Part shown: piece after piece, positions 16,044 to 24,121 of the stretch
How positions within the stretch are numbered: position 1 is the first letter of the stretch
How the letters are laid out: every line of letters begins with the position of its first letter
NCBI GenBank assembly: GCA_016194745.1
Contig: JACQBA010000011.1
Span: forward strand, 186,001 to 250,000
Direction: 5' to 3'
DNA length: 64,000 bases
Source of the DNA: Elusimicrobiota bacterium
GTDB lineage: Bacteria > Elusimicrobiota > Elusimicrobia > UBA1565 > JACRDR01
Notes under the pieces: model-generated
Seen by the model: the letters and a program-made list of their open reading frames with translations, nothing else
What the model was told of the DNA's origin: nothing
The model's database searches: none
Position numbers and translations under genes: made by a program

Positions 16044-16463
16044 CGACAGCCGAGGAGGCCGCTCGGCCGCAAGGCCGAGAGGAACTTCTGGACTCCAAGG
16101 GCAGGACGCCTGCCGAAAGGCAGGGCGGCGAGGGCCCAAGCTCCCGCCGACGGAAAGTGCCACAGAAACATACCGCCTTCGCGATGAGCGGAGGTAAGGG
16201 TGAAAAGGCGAGGTAAGAGCTCACCGCTCGCGCCGCGAGGCCGAGGCCAGGCAAACCCCGTTCGGAGCAAGGCAGTAGGATGGTCAGCCGCCTGCTGAGA
16301 TTCCCGTGCACGTGGCGGGGATCGCCCATCCGGTAGCCGCCTACCTGGCGCTTATGGCGCCGGGTACCGCGCGAGAGGAATTACTTCCTTGCGCGCGGTA
16401 GAGAAATGGTCTCCCAGTCCCGCGATGGCGGGACGGACAGAATCCGGGGTAACGGCTGTCGTC
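16044..16463 (+). ncRNA. rnpB: RNase P RNA, bacterial type A
   Basis: The ~420-nt RNA is the catalytic subunit that trims the 5' leader of tRNA precursors. Ends are defined by helix P1: CGACAGCCG (16044-16052) pairs perfectly with CGGCTGTCG (16453-16461), followed by a run of seven T (16464-16470). Internal landmarks include AGGGCAGG with the CCTGCCGAAAGGCAGG hairpin, GTGCCACAGAAA, GGTAAGGGTGAAA with GGTAAGAGCTCACCGC, GGCAAACCCC, GGAGCAAGG and GGACAGAATCCGG. The conserved 5' core reads GAGGAACTTCTGGACTCC, differing from the usual GAGGAAAGTCCGGGCTCC, partly compensated by TCCGG on the other P4 strand. The gene has its own strong promoter. Confidence 0.95.
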
Positions 16464-16479
16464 TTTTTTTGCGAACAGA

Positions 16480-16544
16480 AGTAATGAGTGACGAGTGATG
16501 GGTTTACGGCGCGACTAAGGCGCCGTTACTCATCACTCATTACT
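16480..16544. repeat. Compound inverted repeat behind rnpB
   Basis: The outer arms AGTAATGAGTGACGAGT (16480-16496) and ACTCATCACTCATTACT (16528-16544) are complementary with one mismatch; inner arms ACGGCGC (16506-16512) and GCGCCGT (16520-16526) are perfect around a 7-base loop. The left side has an extra 8-9 bases. The AT-rich outer arms differ from the surrounding GC-rich DNA. It may be a bidirectional terminator between rnpB and the convergent gene, or a small mobile (MITE-like) element. Confidence 0.6.
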
Positions 16545-16559
16545 TTCAACGCATCACTT

Positions 16560-17075
16560 TTATCTGCAGAATTCCGGGTTGATCACGCGGCACTGCTCGG
16601 GCGGCGTGTTGTCGACGGGAGCGACGCCCGTGTTGACGATCTGGCCGCTGCCGTACATCGTGATCGCCTGATACGTGCGGTCGTCGGTGGTCGTGTAGAG
16701 ATAGATCCAGCCCGCGCCGAACTGCACCTTCTGCCCGAGCTTGCCGCTGAAGAACTGGAGCGCGTACGCCTGGTGCTCGTTTGGAATCTTCACGAATCCC
16801 TTCGTGACCGTCAAGAGCCGGATCGCGTCCTGTCCGCGCAGCGTGCGGATGTCGGTGATCAGCCGCTGCGGCGGGAGCCCGGCGTCCTCGAAACGCTTGT
16901 GCCACGAGGCGTCGATGTGGGGGCTGTTCGAGGTTCCTTTGGGCGACGAGACGGCCGCGACCTTCTCGATCGCGGGGACCGTCGCGTCCGCGCCCATCTG
17001 CTTGAGGGTATTGAGAGCGGGGGCGGCGAATGCGGTGGACGACAGGAGCATGAGGGCGGCGGCGCGAAGCGTCAT
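16560..17075 (-). CDS. Secreted hypothetical protein, 171 aa
   Basis: The family is not recognised. A signal peptide (LRAAALMLLSSTAFAAPA) leads a mature domain of about 150 residues, including VQFGAGWIYLYTTTDDRTYQ and two cysteines near the C terminus (EQCRVINPEFC) that could form a disulfide. The start is firm: GGAGGA lies just upstream of the ATG, and an extended -10 box (TGGTATAAT) is about 45 bases further up, so this gene, unlike several neighbours, has a normal leader. It diverges from another secreted protein gene. Confidence 0.7.
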   Translation of the reverse strand: MTLRAAALMLLSSTAFAAPALNTLKQMGADATVPAIEKVAAVSSPKGTSNSPHIDASWHKRFEDAGLPPQRLITDIRTLRGQDAIRLLTVTKGFVKIPNEHQAYALQFFSGKLGQKVQFGAGWIYLYTTTDDRTYQAITMYGSGQIVNTGVAPVDNTPPEQCRVINPEFCR

Positions 17076-17120
17076 GGGGTGATTCCTCCGAAACGATCGA
17101 GTCTGGGATGACGACGAGGG

Positions 17121-17129
17121 ATTATACCA
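17121..17129 (-). promoter_or_regulatory. Extended -10 promoter of the 171-aa secreted protein
   Basis: On the minus strand TGG (17129-17127) precedes a consensus TATAAT (17126-17121). It yields a leader of about 37 nt that contains GGAGGA. Confidence 0.65.
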
Positions 17130-17188
17130 TTAAGGGCGGGCGCTCCGAATCGCGGATCCGGCAGAAGGGTCATCCGAGCGCGAACTCG

Positions 17189-17197
17189 TGGTACAAT
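17189..17197 (+). promoter_or_regulatory. Extended -10 promoter of the JAMM-like gene
   Basis: TGG (17189-17191 region) adjoins TACAAT at 17192-17197. The open frame extending to 17188 would start inside this box, so the ATG at 17218 (or 17224) is the likelier start. Confidence 0.6.
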
Positions 17198-17217
17198 CGA
17201 ATAGGCTCCCGGCCGAA

Positions 17218-17979
17218 ATGACGATGCGCATCGCCTGCCTTCTTGTTCTATGCCTTGGCGCCTCCGCGCGAGCGTTTGCGGCCGGCTGCGCATTCGGCGT
17301 CGGGCCCGCGGCGATCGAGATGCGCGGCGACGGCTCCGATCGGGGGCTCCTCCAGTACTGGGACCTCCCGTCGGACCAGCTGCTCGATCGCGTCGGAGCG
17401 CCGGATTCGACGGTCTTGGCGGAACATCGAGATCTCGTGAAGAGCAGGCTTTCGATCGAGCCGGCGGAGCTTCTCGAGCGCTACAGACCTCGAAGCAAGG
17501 TGCCCGCGGATCTGCATAACGTCGACGTCGTCCTTGCGGCTCGGCTCGGGCGCGTCCGGGCGATGAACTGCATCGAGGGTCTGCTGCTGGAGGAGCAGAT
17601 CAAGCGCAATCCCAAGTTCTCCGTCGAACCGACCGAGTTTCTGGCGTTTTATCTCAGGAGGAACGGTCGACTGCGCGTGTACTTCCTGACCAATGACTCG
17701 GGCGGGATCCGTGGATTCCAATTTTCGCGGCTTGTGGAAAGAGTCGACGGCGACAAGGACGACGGGTGGAGCGTCTTCGGGAACCTGCACAACCACAGCT
17801 TCTTCCTGGATCGCCTCGCCCAGGACGATCCCCAGGGGGTCCTTGCTCCCAGCAGCAACGACGTGCAGGTGCTCAAGGCGCAAATCGAGCGGCTCGATTT
17901 GGAGGGCGCCTACATCACGAACGGCTTTCATACCCTCCACATCCCCGCGGGGGATGTGCCGCTCTACAGGGGAAAATAG
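17218..17979 (+). CDS. Secreted protein with a JAMM/MPN-like metal motif, 253 aa
   Basis: A signal peptide (RIACLLVLCLGASARAFAA) precedes a mature domain of about 230 residues. Near the C terminus GNLHNHSFF (His191, His193) is followed by LAPSSNDVQVLK (Ser212, Asp215). HxH then SxxD is the JAMM metalloprotease pattern, though the spacer here (18 residues) is longer than the usual seven; Glu140 or Glu137 upstream could be the acid. JAMM enzymes cleave isopeptide or peptide bonds with zinc. An exported member would be unusual, and chance resemblance is possible. It is alone between two minus-strand genes. Confidence 0.5.
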   Translation: MTMRIACLLVLCLGASARAFAAGCAFGVGPAAIEMRGDGSDRGLLQYWDLPSDQLLDRVGAPDSTVLAEHRDLVKSRLSIEPAELLERYRPRSKVPADLHNVDVVLAARLGRVRAMNCIEGLLLEEQIKRNPKFSVEPTEFLAFYLRRNGRLRVYFLTNDSGGIRGFQFSRLVERVDGDKDDGWSVFGNLHNHSFFLDRLAQDDPQGVLAPSSNDVQVLKAQIERLDLEGAYITNGFHTLHIPAGDVPLYRGK

Positions 17980-17989
17980 CGCTCGGCGC

Positions 17990-19462
17990 TCAGCGATCCA
18001 ACGCGTGCGGCTTGGACTCGCTCCAGCCGGCGGCGGTGATCCGGACGAATTTCGCGCGCTTCCAGAGCTCGGAAAGCGTGCGCGCGCCCGAATAGCTGAA
18101 GCCCGAACGAACGCCGCCCGCGATCTGTCCGACCACCTCGAGCGCGTCGCCGCGGTAGGGGACCGTCGTCTCCACGCCTTCGGGCACGACTTCGGAGATC
18201 TCCGCGCCGAGGAAGTCGACGGTGCCGCTTTCCTTCCTTTTCTTGGACATGGTCGCGGTGAGGGACGCCATGCCGCGATAGACCTTGTGCTTGACGCCGC
18301 CGCGCACCACCGTCCAGCCCGGGCTTTCCTCGGTGCCGGCCAGGAGGCTGCCGAGCATGACGCACGAGGCGCCGCCGGCCAGGGCTTTGGTGATGTCGCC
18401 CGAATCGCGGATGCCGCCGTCGGCGCAGATGGGGACGTTGAACTCCTTCGTGACGCGCGCGCAGTCCATGACGGCCGAAAGCTGAGGGACGCCGGAGCCG
18501 GTGACGATGCGCGTCGAGCACGTCGCGCCGGGCCCGACGCCGACCTTGACGCCGTCGGCGCCCGCCTCGATCAAATCCTTCGCGCCGTCGTAGGTGGCCA
18601 CGTTGCCGGCGACGACCTCGGCGTCCGGCCATCGCTTCTTGATCTTTTCGACCGCGTCCAGGACGTGGTCGGCGTGCCCGTGCGCGACGTCGACGACGAG
18701 GACGTCGGCGCCGGCCTCGAGCAGCGCGGCGGAGCGCTCCAGATAGTCGCCGATCACGCCGACGGCCGCGCCGACCAGGAGACGACCCTTTTTGTCCAGC
18801 GACGCGTTCGGATTGAGCGCCTTCATGCGCAGATCGCGCGACGTGATGAGCCCCTTGAGGATCCCTCCCGGACCGACGAGCGGCAGCTTCTCGACCTTGT
18901 GCTTGCGCAGGAGCCGCTCGGCCTCGGAGGAGGCGATGCCCGGTTTTGCGGTCACGAGCTTGCGGCTCATCACCGAGGTGATGGGCTTGGAGCCGTCCGT
19001 CTCGAACTGGGTGTCGCGGTGCGTCACGACGCCGAGGAGCTTTCGCTTTCCGTCGACCACGAGCAGGCCGCCGACGCGCCAGCGCCGCATGAGCTCTTGG
19101 GCGCCGGCGATCGTGTCGGTGGGGGAGAGAGTGTAGGGCTCTTCGATCACGACGCTCTGGGCGCGCTTGACCTTGTTGACCTGGGAGGCCTCCTCCTCGA
19201 TCGTGAGGAAGCGGTGGATGACGCCGAGGCCGCCGCATTGGGCCATTGCGACCGCCATGTCCGCCTCGGTGACGGTGTCCATGTTCGCGGAGACGATCGG
19301 CGTCTTGAGGGTGATGCGGCGCGAGAAGCGCCCCGCCAGATCGACCTGCTTACGCGACGCGATCGACGAGCGCTGGGGCACCAGGAGGACGTCGCTGAAC
19401 GTCAGGGCTTCTTCCAAGGGGGTTCCAGGGCTCAGGGCGTAAGGATCGCGCGCAATAGGCAT
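17990..19462 (-). CDS. guaB: Inosine-5'-monophosphate dehydrogenase
   Basis: GuaB oxidises IMP to XMP with NAD, the committed step of GMP synthesis. The 490-residue length fits the family. Landmarks are [13 protein letters not shown], two CBS domains between about residues 95 and 215 (TPTDTI-type repeats [10 protein letters not shown] and [10 protein letters not shown]), the catalytic loop [15 protein letters not shown] with the active Cys, and [11 protein letters not shown] plus [15 protein letters not shown]. The ATG at 19462 gives the normal N terminus ([10 protein letters not shown]...[10 protein letters not shown]); the longer frame from a TTG at 19504 adds residues without family support. 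Confidence 0.95.
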   Translation of the reverse strand: MPIARDPYALSPGTPLEEALTFSDVLLVPQRSSIASRKQVDLAGRFSRRITLKTPIVSANMDTVTEADMAVAMAQCGGLGVIHRFLTIEEEASQVNKVKRAQSVVIEEPYTLSPTDTIAGAQELMRRWRVGGLLVVDGKRKLLGVVTHRDTQFETDGSKPITSVMSRKLVTAKPGIASSEAERLLRKHKVEKLPLVGPGGILKGLITSRDLRMKALNPNASLDKKGRLLVGAAVGVIGDYLERSAALLEAGADVLVVDVAHGHADHVLDAVEKIKKRWPDAEVVAGNVATYDGAKDLIEAGADGVKVGVGPGATCSTRIVTGSGVPQLSAVMDCARVTKEFNVPICADGGIRDSGDITKALAGGASCVMLGSLLAGTEESPGWTVVRGGVKHKVYRGMASLTATMSKKRKESGTVDFLGAEISEVVPEGVETTVPYRGDALEVVGQIAGGVRSGFSYSGARTLSELWKRAKFVRITAAGWSESKPHALDR

Positions 19463-19527
19463 GCCCCGCACGCGGCGGCGGCCTGGTCCGCGGTCGAGGC
19501 GCAAAGCGGCGGCTCGCGATCGTTCAT
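19432..19527 (-). other. Possible leaderless 31-codon upstream ORF overlapping guaB
   Basis: An ATG at 19527 sits exactly 8 nt downstream of the guaB -10 box (TATACT, 19540-19535), the same spacing as the leaderless genes listed here. The ORF runs out of frame into guaB and stops 31 bases inside it. If translated it could couple or regulate guaB translation. It could equally be a chance ORF, and no homology is recognisable. Confidence 0.3.
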
Positions 19528-19534
19528 CCCCCGG

Positions 19535-19540
19535 AGTATA
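19535..19540 (-). promoter_or_regulatory. -10 box of guaB
   Basis: TATACT on the minus strand (inside CCTATATACTCC), about 70 bases before the guaB ATG. It is divergent from the M14 peptidase promoter some 50 bases away. Confidence 0.5.
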
Positions 19541-19587
19541 TAGGAAGGTCGTGTTCTTGTCGAGAGGCGTGCCGTATCCTCGTTTTG

Positions 19588-19593
19588 TACAAT
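19588..19593 (+). promoter_or_regulatory. -10 box of the M14 peptidase gene
   Basis: TTTTG followed by TACAAT; seven bases separate the hexamer from the ATG at 19601. No RBS is present, so a leaderless transcript is expected. Confidence 0.55.
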
Positions 19594-19600
19594 CCTCCCC

Positions 19601-21397
19601 ATGCTAAAGACCTCCCTTCGGATCGTCGCCGCGGCCGCTCTGGCGGCGTCGCCCGCCTCGGCGGCAAAGAACGCGAAGCCGGCGCGGCCGAAGGGGGACA
19701 GGCTCAGCACGGTCGCGGAGAAGAGCGGCTGGATCCAGACGGGGCGCTACGAGGAAGTCGTGCGCCTTTGCGCCGAATACCCCAAGGCGTACCCCGGCAA
19801 GGTGCGCTGCGCGAAATTCGCGACCACGCCGGAGGGGCGTCCCATGATCGCCTTCGTCGCCTCGGCGGCCGGGGCCTTCGAGCCCGGCGAGGCGCGCAAG
19901 AAGAAGCTGCCGGTCGTGTTCGTCCAGGGCGGCATCCATGCGGGGGAGATCGACGGCAAGGACGCCGGGTTCCTCGCCATGCGCGAGCTGCTCGACGACG
20001 CGAGCAAGAAGGGCGTCTTGTCCAAGACCGTCTTGGTGTTCGTCCCGGTATTCAACGTGGACGGGCACGAGCGGTTCGGCGCCCATAATCGCCCCAACCA
20101 GCGAGGCCCCGAGGAGACGGGATGGCGCACGACGGCGCAGAATCTGAACCTAAACCGCGACTACGCCAAGGCCGAGGCGCCGGAAATGGCCGCGATGCTC
20201 GAGCTCCTGAACAAGTGGGACCCCATCGTCTACGCCGACCTGCACGTGACGGACGGCGCCAAGTTCCAGCAGGACATGGGCATCAGCCTCCACCCGTCCG
20301 CGGCGGGTCCCGCGCGCATGGCGGCGGCGGGCCAGAAGCTCTTGGACGGTCTCGTCGAGACGCTGAACGCGGGCGGCCATAGGGCGCTCCCGTTCTACCC
20401 GGCGTTCATCAAAGACGACGAGCCTTCCTCCGGAGTGCGGCAAGGCGCTTCCACTCCGCGCTTCTCCCAGTGCTATTGGGGCACCCGCAACAGGATCGGT
20501 GTGCTGGTCGAAATCCACTCGTGGATCGACTATCTGGGCCGGGTCAAGGCCGATCAGGATTTCATCATGGCGCTGACGGAGGCCGCGGCGCGCGACGGCG
20601 CCGCCTGGGTCGCGGCGGCGGCGGCGCAGGACGCGGAGGACGCGGCGGCCTCGGACGAGGAAGTCGCGCTCACCTTCAGCGCGACCGACAAGAGCCGGAC
20701 GATCGAGTTCCAGGGCTACGCGTACACGCGTTCCACTTCGTCGATCTCGGGCCAGCTTTGGACGTCCTACGACGAAACGAAGCCGGAGGTGTGGAAGATC
20801 CCGTACTTCTACGAGCTGCAGCCCAAGCTGAAGGTCAAGCCCCCGAAGGCGGGTTACCTCGTGCCGCTCGCGTACGCGCGGCTCGTCGGAGACAAGCTGC
20901 GGCTCCACGGCATACGCTACGAGACGCTGCGCAGCGGACACGAAGCCGTCACCGTCGAGACGTTTCGGGCGCAGAAGGCGGAGACGTCGAAGGAGTCCTT
21001 CGAGGGACGCGCGACGCTCTCGGTCCAGGGCGCCTGGAGCTCCGAGCCGCGCAACGTCGCGGCCGGGTCGCTCTTCGTGCCGATCGCGCAGCCGCGCCGG
21101 CGTCTCCTGCTGCATCTCCTCGAGCCGGCGGCGCCCGACTCGCTGCTGAGCTGGGGCTTCTTCAACGCGGCGTTCGAGCGCAAGGAATACATGGAGCCGT
21201 ACGTCACCGAGTCCGTGGCCCGCGAGATGATGGCGGATTTCCCGGAGGTCAAGGCGGAGTTCGAGAAGAAGCTCAAGGACGACCCCGAGTTCGCCAAGAG
21301 CCCGGACAAACGCCTCGATTTCTTCTACCAGCGCCATCCTTCCTGGGACGAGCGCTACAACCTTTATCCCGTCTTCCGGTTGGAGCAGCCGCTCTAG
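19601..21397 (+). CDS. Secreted M14-family zinc carboxypeptidase
   Basis: The 598-residue protein has a signal peptide (RIVAAAALAASPASA) and an M14 catalytic domain in residues ~40-330. Zinc ligands are the HxxE pair in GGIHAGEIDGKD and a later histidine in YADLHVTDG; the Arg/Asn substrate contacts may be in NLNLNRDY, and the general-base Glu in IGVLVEIHSWIDY. M14 enzymes remove C-terminal residues from peptides or, in some groups, cleave murein peptides. The C-terminal ~260 residues are beta-rich and unassigned. This arrangement resembles other large bacterial M14 peptidases. Confidence 0.88.
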   Translation: MLKTSLRIVAAAALAASPASAAKNAKPARPKGDRLSTVAEKSGWIQTGRYEEVVRLCAEYPKAYPGKVRCAKFATTPEGRPMIAFVASAAGAFEPGEARKKKLPVVFVQGGIHAGEIDGKDAGFLAMRELLDDASKKGVLSKTVLVFVPVFNVDGHERFGAHNRPNQRGPEETGWRTTAQNLNLNRDYAKAEAPEMAAMLELLNKWDPIVYADLHVTDGAKFQQDMGISLHPSAAGPARMAAAGQKLLDGLVETLNAGGHRALPFYPAFIKDDEPSSGVRQGASTPRFSQCYWGTRNRIGVLVEIHSWIDYLGRVKADQDFIMALTEAAARDGAAWVAAAAAQDAEDAAASDEEVALTFSATDKSRTIEFQGYAYTRSTSSISGQLWTSYDETKPEVWKIPYFYELQPKLKVKPPKAGYLVPLAYARLVGDKLRLHGIRYETLRSGHEAVTVETFRAQKAETSKESFEGRATLSVQGAWSSEPRNVAAGSLFVPIAQPRRRLLLHLLEPAAPDSLLSWGFFNAAFERKEYMEPYVTESVAREMMADFPEVKAEFEKKLKDDPEFAKSPDKRLDFFYQRHPSWDERYNLYPVFRLEQPL

Positions 21398-21422
21398 AGT
21401 GGGGTCCGGCGGAGGACGTATT

Positions 21423-21431
21423 TGGTACAAT
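21423..21431 (+). promoter_or_regulatory. Extended -10 promoter of the hemB operon
   Basis: TTTGG followed by TACAAT at 21426-21431; the hemB ATG at 21439 is seven bases on. There is no RBS. Confidence 0.65.
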
Positions 21432-21438
21432 CCCGTCG

Positions 21439-22413
21439 ATGGCGTTCCCGACGCACCGTCTTAGGCGGCTTCGGTCTTCTCCCGGCCTTCGTTCCCTGAT
21501 CCGGGAGACTGAATTGTCCCCCAAGGACATGGTCCTCCCCCTGTTCGTGCGCTCCGGAAAGGGCGAGCGGCGCCCGATCTCCTCGATGCCCGGCCACTAT
21601 CAATATTCGGTCGATCAGCTCTCGAAAGTCGCGCGCGAGGCGGAGGCGGCCGGACTGCCGGCGGTGATCTTGTTCGGCATCCCCGATAAAAAGGACGCCA
21701 AGGCGAGCGGCGCGTACGCGTCCGCCGGCATCGTGCAGGCGGCGACGCGCGAGATCAAGGACGCGGCGCCCGACCTGCTCGTCGTCACCGACCTTTGCTT
21801 CTGCGAGTACATGGATCACGGCCATTGCGGCGTCCTCAAGGGCCAGGCGATCGACAACGACGCGACGCTCGCCCTCGCCGCCAAGACCGCGGCCAGCCAG
21901 GCGAACGCGGGGGCGGACATCATCGCGCCGAGCGGCATGATGGACGGCCAGGTCGCGGCCATACGCTCCGCGCTCGACGCCGGGGGCTTCGGCGGGACGC
22001 CGATCCTGGCGTACGCCGCGAAATACGCGTCCGCGTTCTACGGCCCGTTCCGCGAGGCCGCGGAGTCGCCGCCGAAGTTCGGCGACCGCTCCAGCTATCA
22101 GATGGACCCCGCCAACGCCCGGGAGGCGCTTCGCGAGGTCGCCCTCGACGTCGAGGAGGGCGCGGACATGGTGATGGTCAAGCCAGCCCTCGCGTACCTG
22201 GACGTCCTCGCGGCGGTCAAGGCCCGCTTCGGCCTGCCGACGGCGGCCTACAGCGTCTCCGGCGAGTTCGCGATGATCAAGGCCGCCTCGGAGAACGGCT
22301 GGATCGATGAGCGGAAGGCGGCGCTCGAGTCGCTCGTCTCGATCAAACGCGCCGGCGCCGACTTCATCCTCACCTACTACGCGCTCGAAGCCGCGCGCTG
22401 GCTTTCGGAATAG
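21439..22413 (+). CDS. hemB: Delta-aminolevulinic acid dehydratase (porphobilinogen synthase)
   Basis: HemB condenses two 5-aminolevulinate molecules to porphobilinogen in tetrapyrrole synthesis. The 324-residue length is normal. It is a zinc-type enzyme: the ligand cluster DLCFCEYMDHGHCG is intact. The two active-site lysines are in YAAKYASAFYGPFR and MVMVKPALAYLD. The ATG at 21439 gives the usual RLRRLR N terminus; the longer open frame is read-through from the M14 gene. It heads a unit with a DMT protein, hemL and a HAD phosphatase. Confidence 0.96.
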   Translation: MAFPTHRLRRLRSSPGLRSLIRETELSPKDMVLPLFVRSGKGERRPISSMPGHYQYSVDQLSKVAREAEAAGLPAVILFGIPDKKDAKASGAYASAGIVQAATREIKDAAPDLLVVTDLCFCEYMDHGHCGVLKGQAIDNDATLALAAKTAASQANAGADIIAPSGMMDGQVAAIRSALDAGGFGGTPILAYAAKYASAFYGPFREAAESPPKFGDRSSYQMDPANAREALREVALDVEEGADMVMVKPALAYLDVLAAVKARFGLPTAAYSVSGEFAMIKAASENGWIDERKAALESLVSIKRAGADFILTYYALEAARWLSE

Positions 22414-22415
22414 CG

Positions 22416-22844
22416 ATGAACGGCAGCGTCGTGTCGATGGGCGTATTGACCATGCTGTGTTGGGGCGTCAGCGCAATGTTCGACAAGCTCGCGTTGAACC
22501 GGATGTCCCCCAAGAGTTTCTTTTACGCGAGGCTCTGGCTCGCGGCGGCGATCTTCCTGGTGCCGACCGTGGCGTTCGTCGCCAAGCGAAGCGATCGCGC
22601 CTTCGCCTGGGACGGACAGGCGGTCGCGTTCGTCATGGGCAGCGTCGGCTTCACGTACCTCGGCATGATCTTTTATTACTATGCCCTGTCCTCGGGCGCC
22701 GCGTCCAAGGTCGTTCCCTTCTGCGCGGCGTATCCGGCGATCACGTTCCTCTGCGGGCTCCTCGTGCTGAAGGAGCCGTTCTCCGCGTCGGCGCTGTGCG
22801 GGACCCTTCTCGTGGGAGCCGGCACGTACCTTTTGACAAGATGA
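22416..22844 (+). CDS. Single-EamA-domain DMT-superfamily membrane protein
   Basis: This 142-residue protein has about five hydrophobic helices and EamA features: LTMLCWGVSAMFDKLALNR at the N terminus, YYYALSSGAASKVVPFCAAYPAIT (split in two here) and a final LCGTLLVGAGTYLL. Typical DMT transporters carry two EamA halves; this has one and would need to dimerise, as in small multidrug resistance-like proteins. It starts 3 nt after hemB and overlaps hemL (ATGA), so it is translated with the haem genes. A role in moving 5-aminolevulinate or a tetrapyrrole intermediate is only a guess from position. Confidence 0.78.
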   Translation: MNGSVVSMGVLTMLCWGVSAMFDKLALNRMSPKSFFYARLWLAAAIFLVPTVAFVAKRSDRAFAWDGQAVAFVMGSVGFTYLGMIFYYYALSSGAASKVVPFCAAYPAITFLCGLLVLKEPFSASALCGTLLVGAGTYLLTR

Positions 22845-24121
22845 CCGCGTCCTCCAAGCGTTTCGAGCGGGCGAAAAAGGTCCTGGCGGGCGGAGTGAAC
22901 TCGCCCGTGCGGGCCTTCAAGGCCGTCGGCGGCGACCCGGTGTTCGCGAGATCGGGGAAGGGCGCCGTCGTGACGGACGCCGACGGCAAGGCGTACGTCG
23001 ACTACTGCCATTCCTGGGGGCCGCTGATCCTGGGTCATGCCCATCCCGAAGTCGTCGCCGCGGCGGTGAAGGCCGCGAGGACCGGCTCGAGCTTCGGCAT
23101 GCCGACCGAGCGCGAGACGGAGCTCGCCGAGCTCATCCGCTCGGCGGTGCCCTCGATGGAGCTGCTGCGCCTGACGAGTTCCGGCACGGAAGCCGTGATG
23201 AGCGCCCTGCGCGTCGCGCGCGCCTTCACCAAAAGGGACCTGGTCGTCAAGTTCGCCGGGTGCTACCACGGGCACGTGGACAGCCTCCTCGTCGCGGCCG
23301 GCTCCGGGGCCACCACGCTCGGGCGCCCCGACTCGGCCGGCGTGCCCGAGGCCTGGGCGAGGACCACGATCACCATCCCCTTCAACGACCCGACCGCCGT
23401 CGCGGACGCGTTCTCGAAGTGGGGCGACCAGATCGCCGCCGTGATCGTCGAGCCGATCGTCGGGAACATGGGCGTCGTCGAGCCCGAGACCGGATTTCTG
23501 GCCGACTTGCGGCAGATCGCGAGCAAGCACGGCGCCCTCTTGATCTTCGACGAGGTGATCACGGGGTTCCGCGTCGGCTGGGGCGGGGCCCAAGGCCTCT
23601 TCGGCATCCAGCCGGACCTGACGACGCTCGGCAAGATCGTCGGCGGCGGATTTCCGATCGGCGCCTACGGCGGCCGTCGCGACGTCATGGAGCTCGTGGC
23701 GCCTCTCGGCCCGGTCTATCAGGCGGGAACGCTGTCCGGGAACCCGGTCGCGGTCGCGGCGGGATTGGCGGCGCTGCGCGCGCTCAAGCGGGACAAGCCC
23801 TACGCCGCGCTGGCCAAGAGGACGAAACGCCTGGCCGAGGCGGCGAGAGCCGCGGCGGCCAAAGCGGGCGTTCCGGCGATCGTGCCGCACGCGGCGTCCA
23901 TGTTCACCGTGTTTTTCGCCGGGATCCCCGTGCGCGACTATGCCGCCGCGAGGACGGCGGACGCCGCGGCCTACGGCCGGTTCTTCAACGCGCTGCTCAA
24001 GGCCGGAGTCTATTTCCCGCCCGCCCAGTACGAGGCGGCGTTCCTGTCGACGGCGCACACGGACCGCCAACTGGAGCGGACGGCCGCCGCCTTCGGCCCG
24101 GCGTTCGAGGCCGCGCGATGA
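22841..24121 (+). CDS. hemL: Glutamate-1-semialdehyde 2,1-aminomutase
   Basis: HemL makes 5-aminolevulinate from glutamate-1-semialdehyde using PLP, so this organism uses the C5 pathway and HemL feeds HemB. The 426-residue protein shows LAGGVNSPVRAF at the N terminus, SSGTEAVMSALRVARA, CYHGHVDSLL, IFDEVITGFR, and the PLP lysine in LGKIVGGGFPIGAYGG. The ATG overlaps the previous stop (ATGA). gtrA-type hemA is not in the window. Confidence 0.95.
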   Translation: MTASSKRFERAKKVLAGGVNSPVRAFKAVGGDPVFARSGKGAVVTDADGKAYVDYCHSWGPLILGHAHPEVVAAAVKAARTGSSFGMPTERETELAELIRSAVPSMELLRLTSSGTEAVMSALRVARAFTKRDLVVKFAGCYHGHVDSLLVAAGSGATTLGRPDSAGVPEAWARTTITIPFNDPTAVADAFSKWGDQIAAVIVEPIVGNMGVVEPETGFLADLRQIASKHGALLIFDEVITGFRVGWGGAQGLFGIQPDLTTLGKIVGGGFPIGAYGGRRDVMELVAPLGPVYQAGTLSGNPVAVAAGLAALRALKRDKPYAALAKRTKRLAEAARAAAAKAGVPAIVPHAASMFTVFFAGIPVRDYAAARTADAAAYGRFFNALLKAGVYFPPAQYEAAFLSTAHTDRQLERTAAAFGPAFEAAR

